Shown here: piece after piece, positions 32,527 to 33,696 of the stretch
Position numbering within the stretch: position 1 is the stretch's first letter
Layout of the letters: every line of letters starts with the position of its first letter
Assembly (NCBI GenBank): GCA_028824685.1
Contig: JAPPCZ010000006.1
Span: 1 to 33,696 of the forward strand
From: Candidatus Poribacteria bacterium
Lineage (GTDB): Bacteria > Poribacteria > WGA-4E > WGA-3G
DNA: 33,696 nucleotides
Direction of reading: 5' to 3'
Program-made: the position numbers and the translations under genes
The notes under the pieces: model-generated
Databases searched by the model: none
Told to the model about the DNA's origin: nothing
Seen by the model: the letters and a program-made list of their open reading frames with translations, nothing else

Positions 32527-32680
32527 ATCTCATAAATAGGATCTGTTGGTTCGTTATGAGTTGATTCTCTTTGTAGGAGGGAACTCCGAATCCCGACAGG
32601 TCGCGATTCGGAGATCGCTCCTACAGGATTTTGAAATCGGGCTTCCAAAGTTTCCCTCCAACTATTTATGAGATAGGTTG
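32527..32680. repeat. MITE-like palindromic element
   Basis: Bounded by a perfect 13-base terminal inverted repeat ATCTCATAAATAG (32527-32539) / CTATTTATGAGAT (32662-32674). Inside is a second inverted pair GTAGGAG (32573-32579) / CTCCTAC (32618-32624) and another inner pair around CTCCGAATCCCGA / GATTCGGAG. The right part recurs at 1-60 and the core at 10299-10372. No open reading frame is inside. With the following hairpin it fills most of the 345-base gene-free gap 32448-32792. Confidence 0.85.
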
Positions 32681-32691
32681 TAGTAAAGTGC

Positions 32692-32742
32692 AAGGCTGGG
32701 AGATTGGAAGATACACTTGTCGTCTTCCAGTCTCCCAGTCTT
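32692..32742 (+). terminator. Long 20-bp hairpin with following T-run
   Basis: Left arm 32692-32711 and right arm 32723-32742 pair over 20 positions; the two mismatches are both G-U in RNA, so the helix is unbroken. The loop has 11 bases. The arm ends in CTT and is followed by TTCAAATAT, giving a TTTT tract on the plus strand. It may be a terminator for the upstream lipoprotein or a separate dispersed palindrome. Confidence 0.5.
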
Positions 32743-32792
32743 TTCAAATATAACATTGAAGTTCTAATTTTGCGTTAAGGAGTACAAATCTT

Positions 32793-33692
32793 TTGAAATT
32801 TCCCACATTTATTGAATCAACGCACATAGTGTTCAAAAGGCACTACCTGAATTCCGCCCTGGTGCTAAAACTGATTATTGCTTTGGGCATACTTTTTTTT
32901 ATGTCACACCAGATGGCAACCGCACAGACCGTCCACATTCCTGATCCCGGCCTTCGCGCTGCACTTGAGTTGGCATTAGGTAAAGAAGCAGGTGACGACA
33001 TCACTCGGGCGGATATGGAAAGTTTGGAATCACTTCAAGCAAGCAGATGTCGCTTTATTAGGTTGAAGGATACAAATAATTGGGGAATACCGAGCCGTTG
33101 GATATGTGAGTCTCCTAATGATACGTTTGGGCCTGCCATAAAAAAACTGACAGGCCTTGAGTATGCTACAAATTTGACTGAGCTTCATCTTGGCCGTAAT
33201 CAAATATCTGATGTATCTCCCCTCCAAAATTTAACGACATTGACATACCTTGATCTTGGTGCCAACTGGCGAATATCAGATGTGACTCCGTTAAGAAATT
33301 TGGTGAACTTAACGTTCTTAAATCTTCGAGGGAATGGAATATCAGATGTGTCCTCACTCAGTGGTTTAACAAAACTGGTTGACTTGGACCTTCACTTCAA
33401 CAGGATTTCAGATATTACCTCACTCAGAAACTTGAAAAACTTAATCTTTCTGGGGCTGCGCGGCAACGAAATATCTGATGTATCTCCACTTGAAAACTTG
33501 ACAAACTTAACCCATCTAAGTCTAAGAGATAACCAAATAGTGGATGTATCCGTACTCCAAAATTTTACAAATATGACAGGAATGGACCTTCAATCTAATC
33601 GGATATCGGATATATCCCCGCTCAACACTTTGACAGAATTAACCCAAGTTGCTACCTATCGCCATAAAGTTGTTTTATATTGGTTGCGATGA
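32793..33692 (+). CDS. Internalin-type leucine-rich-repeat secreted protein, probably truncated
   Basis: 299 aa. The start is TTG 32793, 10 bases after AAGGAG. An N-terminal signal/anchor (ALVLKLIIALGILFFMSHQM, cleavage probably after ATAQ) is followed by VHIPDPGLRAALELALGK, the cap seen on many environmental LRR proteins. About seven 22-residue repeats of the type L-T-x-L-x-x-L-x-L-x-x-N-x-I-S-D-V-S-P-L follow from about residue 125. After the last repeat start (SPLNTLTELTQ) the sequence abruptly loses the pattern and ends with VATYRHKVVLYWLR and a stop, four bases before the window end. Typical relatives continue with further repeats and a C-terminal domain. This end may be a real truncation or repeat insertion, or a contig-edge error. 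It probably binds proteins or carbohydrates outside the cell. Confidence 0.8.
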   Translation: MKFPTFIESTHIVFKRHYLNSALVLKLIIALGILFFMSHQMATAQTVHIPDPGLRAALELALGKEAGDDITRADMESLESLQASRCRFIRLKDTNNWGIPSRWICESPNDTFGPAIKKLTGLEYATNLTELHLGRNQISDVSPLQNLTTLTYLDLGANWRISDVTPLRNLVNLTFLNLRGNGISDVSSLSGLTKLVDLDLHFNRISDITSLRNLKNLIFLGLRGNEISDVSPLENLTNLTHLSLRDNQIVDVSVLQNFTNMTGMDLQSNRISDISPLNTLTELTQVATYRHKVVLYWLR

Positions 33693-33696
33693 TAAA

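Noticed and set aside
1..33696. Selenoprotein with in-frame UGA, prompted by selA
   Set aside because: None of the recognised genes stops early at TGA with homologous sequence continuing beyond it.
1..33696. tRNA or rRNA genes, CRISPR arrays, insertion sequences
   Set aside because: No T-loop-like consensus, regularly spaced direct repeats or transposase-like protein was seen in any gap; this was by eye and a covariance search would be decisive.

Overview
The window looks like a fragment of a Gram-negative, moderately AT-rich bacterial chromosome. It encodes an Omp85-type outer-membrane protein, several lipoproteins with good lipoboxes, and beta-propeller, LRR and lamin-tail surface proteins. 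The mix (PhyH dioxygenase, sugar-phosphate isomerase-like TIM barrel, FGE-like lipoprotein, OPT-like giant permease, Zn-less MDR dehydrogenase, DegT aminotransferase, internalin-type LRR) resembles Candidatus Poribacteria or relatives. That taxonomic guess is inference from gene content, not from a marker gene. No rRNA, tRNA, CRISPR array, transposase or phage gene was seen. Both ends look like assembly or repeat edges: the left end begins inside a copy of a repeat that recurs near the right end, and the last gene is cut off abnormally.

Left third (1-8571, all +): selA, overlapped by an FGE-like lipoprotein gene that appears to start at CTG. Then comes a tight operon holding a stand-alone corrinoid protein, a [2Fe-2S]/ASKHA reductive activator of corrinoid enzymes, a zinc-type homocysteine S-methyltransferase, trpF, a DUF402 protein and a DegT/DnrJ/EryC1/StrS aminotransferase. 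The three B12-related genes look like a methionine synthase split into separate proteins, with an ATP-driven reactivator in place of the SAM-dependent activation domain.

Middle (8701-21888): two unrecognised acidic, coiled-coil-rich genes on + are followed by a long run on -. In transcription order the run is an SMR/EamA-like transporter (probably leaderless), a small membrane protein, a TPR plus TolB-like propeller lipoprotein, an MDR dehydrogenase, an RsmC-like methyltransferase, a secreted transglutaminase-like protein, a BatA/VWA membrane protein, a two-POTRA Omp85 protein and an OPT-like permease. Several of these genes touch or overlap, suggesting one or two envelope-related operons.

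Right third (22011-33692): a PhyH dioxygenase and a convergent TIM-barrel isomerase, then a TrpD-like phosphoribosyltransferase homologue divergent from a bacterial Hen1-Pnkp RNA-repair cassette. The two divergent promoters are near-consensus and flank or overlap a 15-bp-arm palindrome with a third half-site, a good candidate for a shared operator. The window ends with surface or secreted genes (beta-helix lipoprotein, GT4 glycosyltransferase, lamin-tail lipoprotein, LRR protein) and a MITE-like palindromic repeat.

The best candidates for a less-described system are the shared control of the RNA-repair cassette with a TrpD-like enzyme, the split methionine synthase with its dedicated reactivator and embedded trpF, and the VWA-Omp85-transglutaminase-permease envelope cluster.
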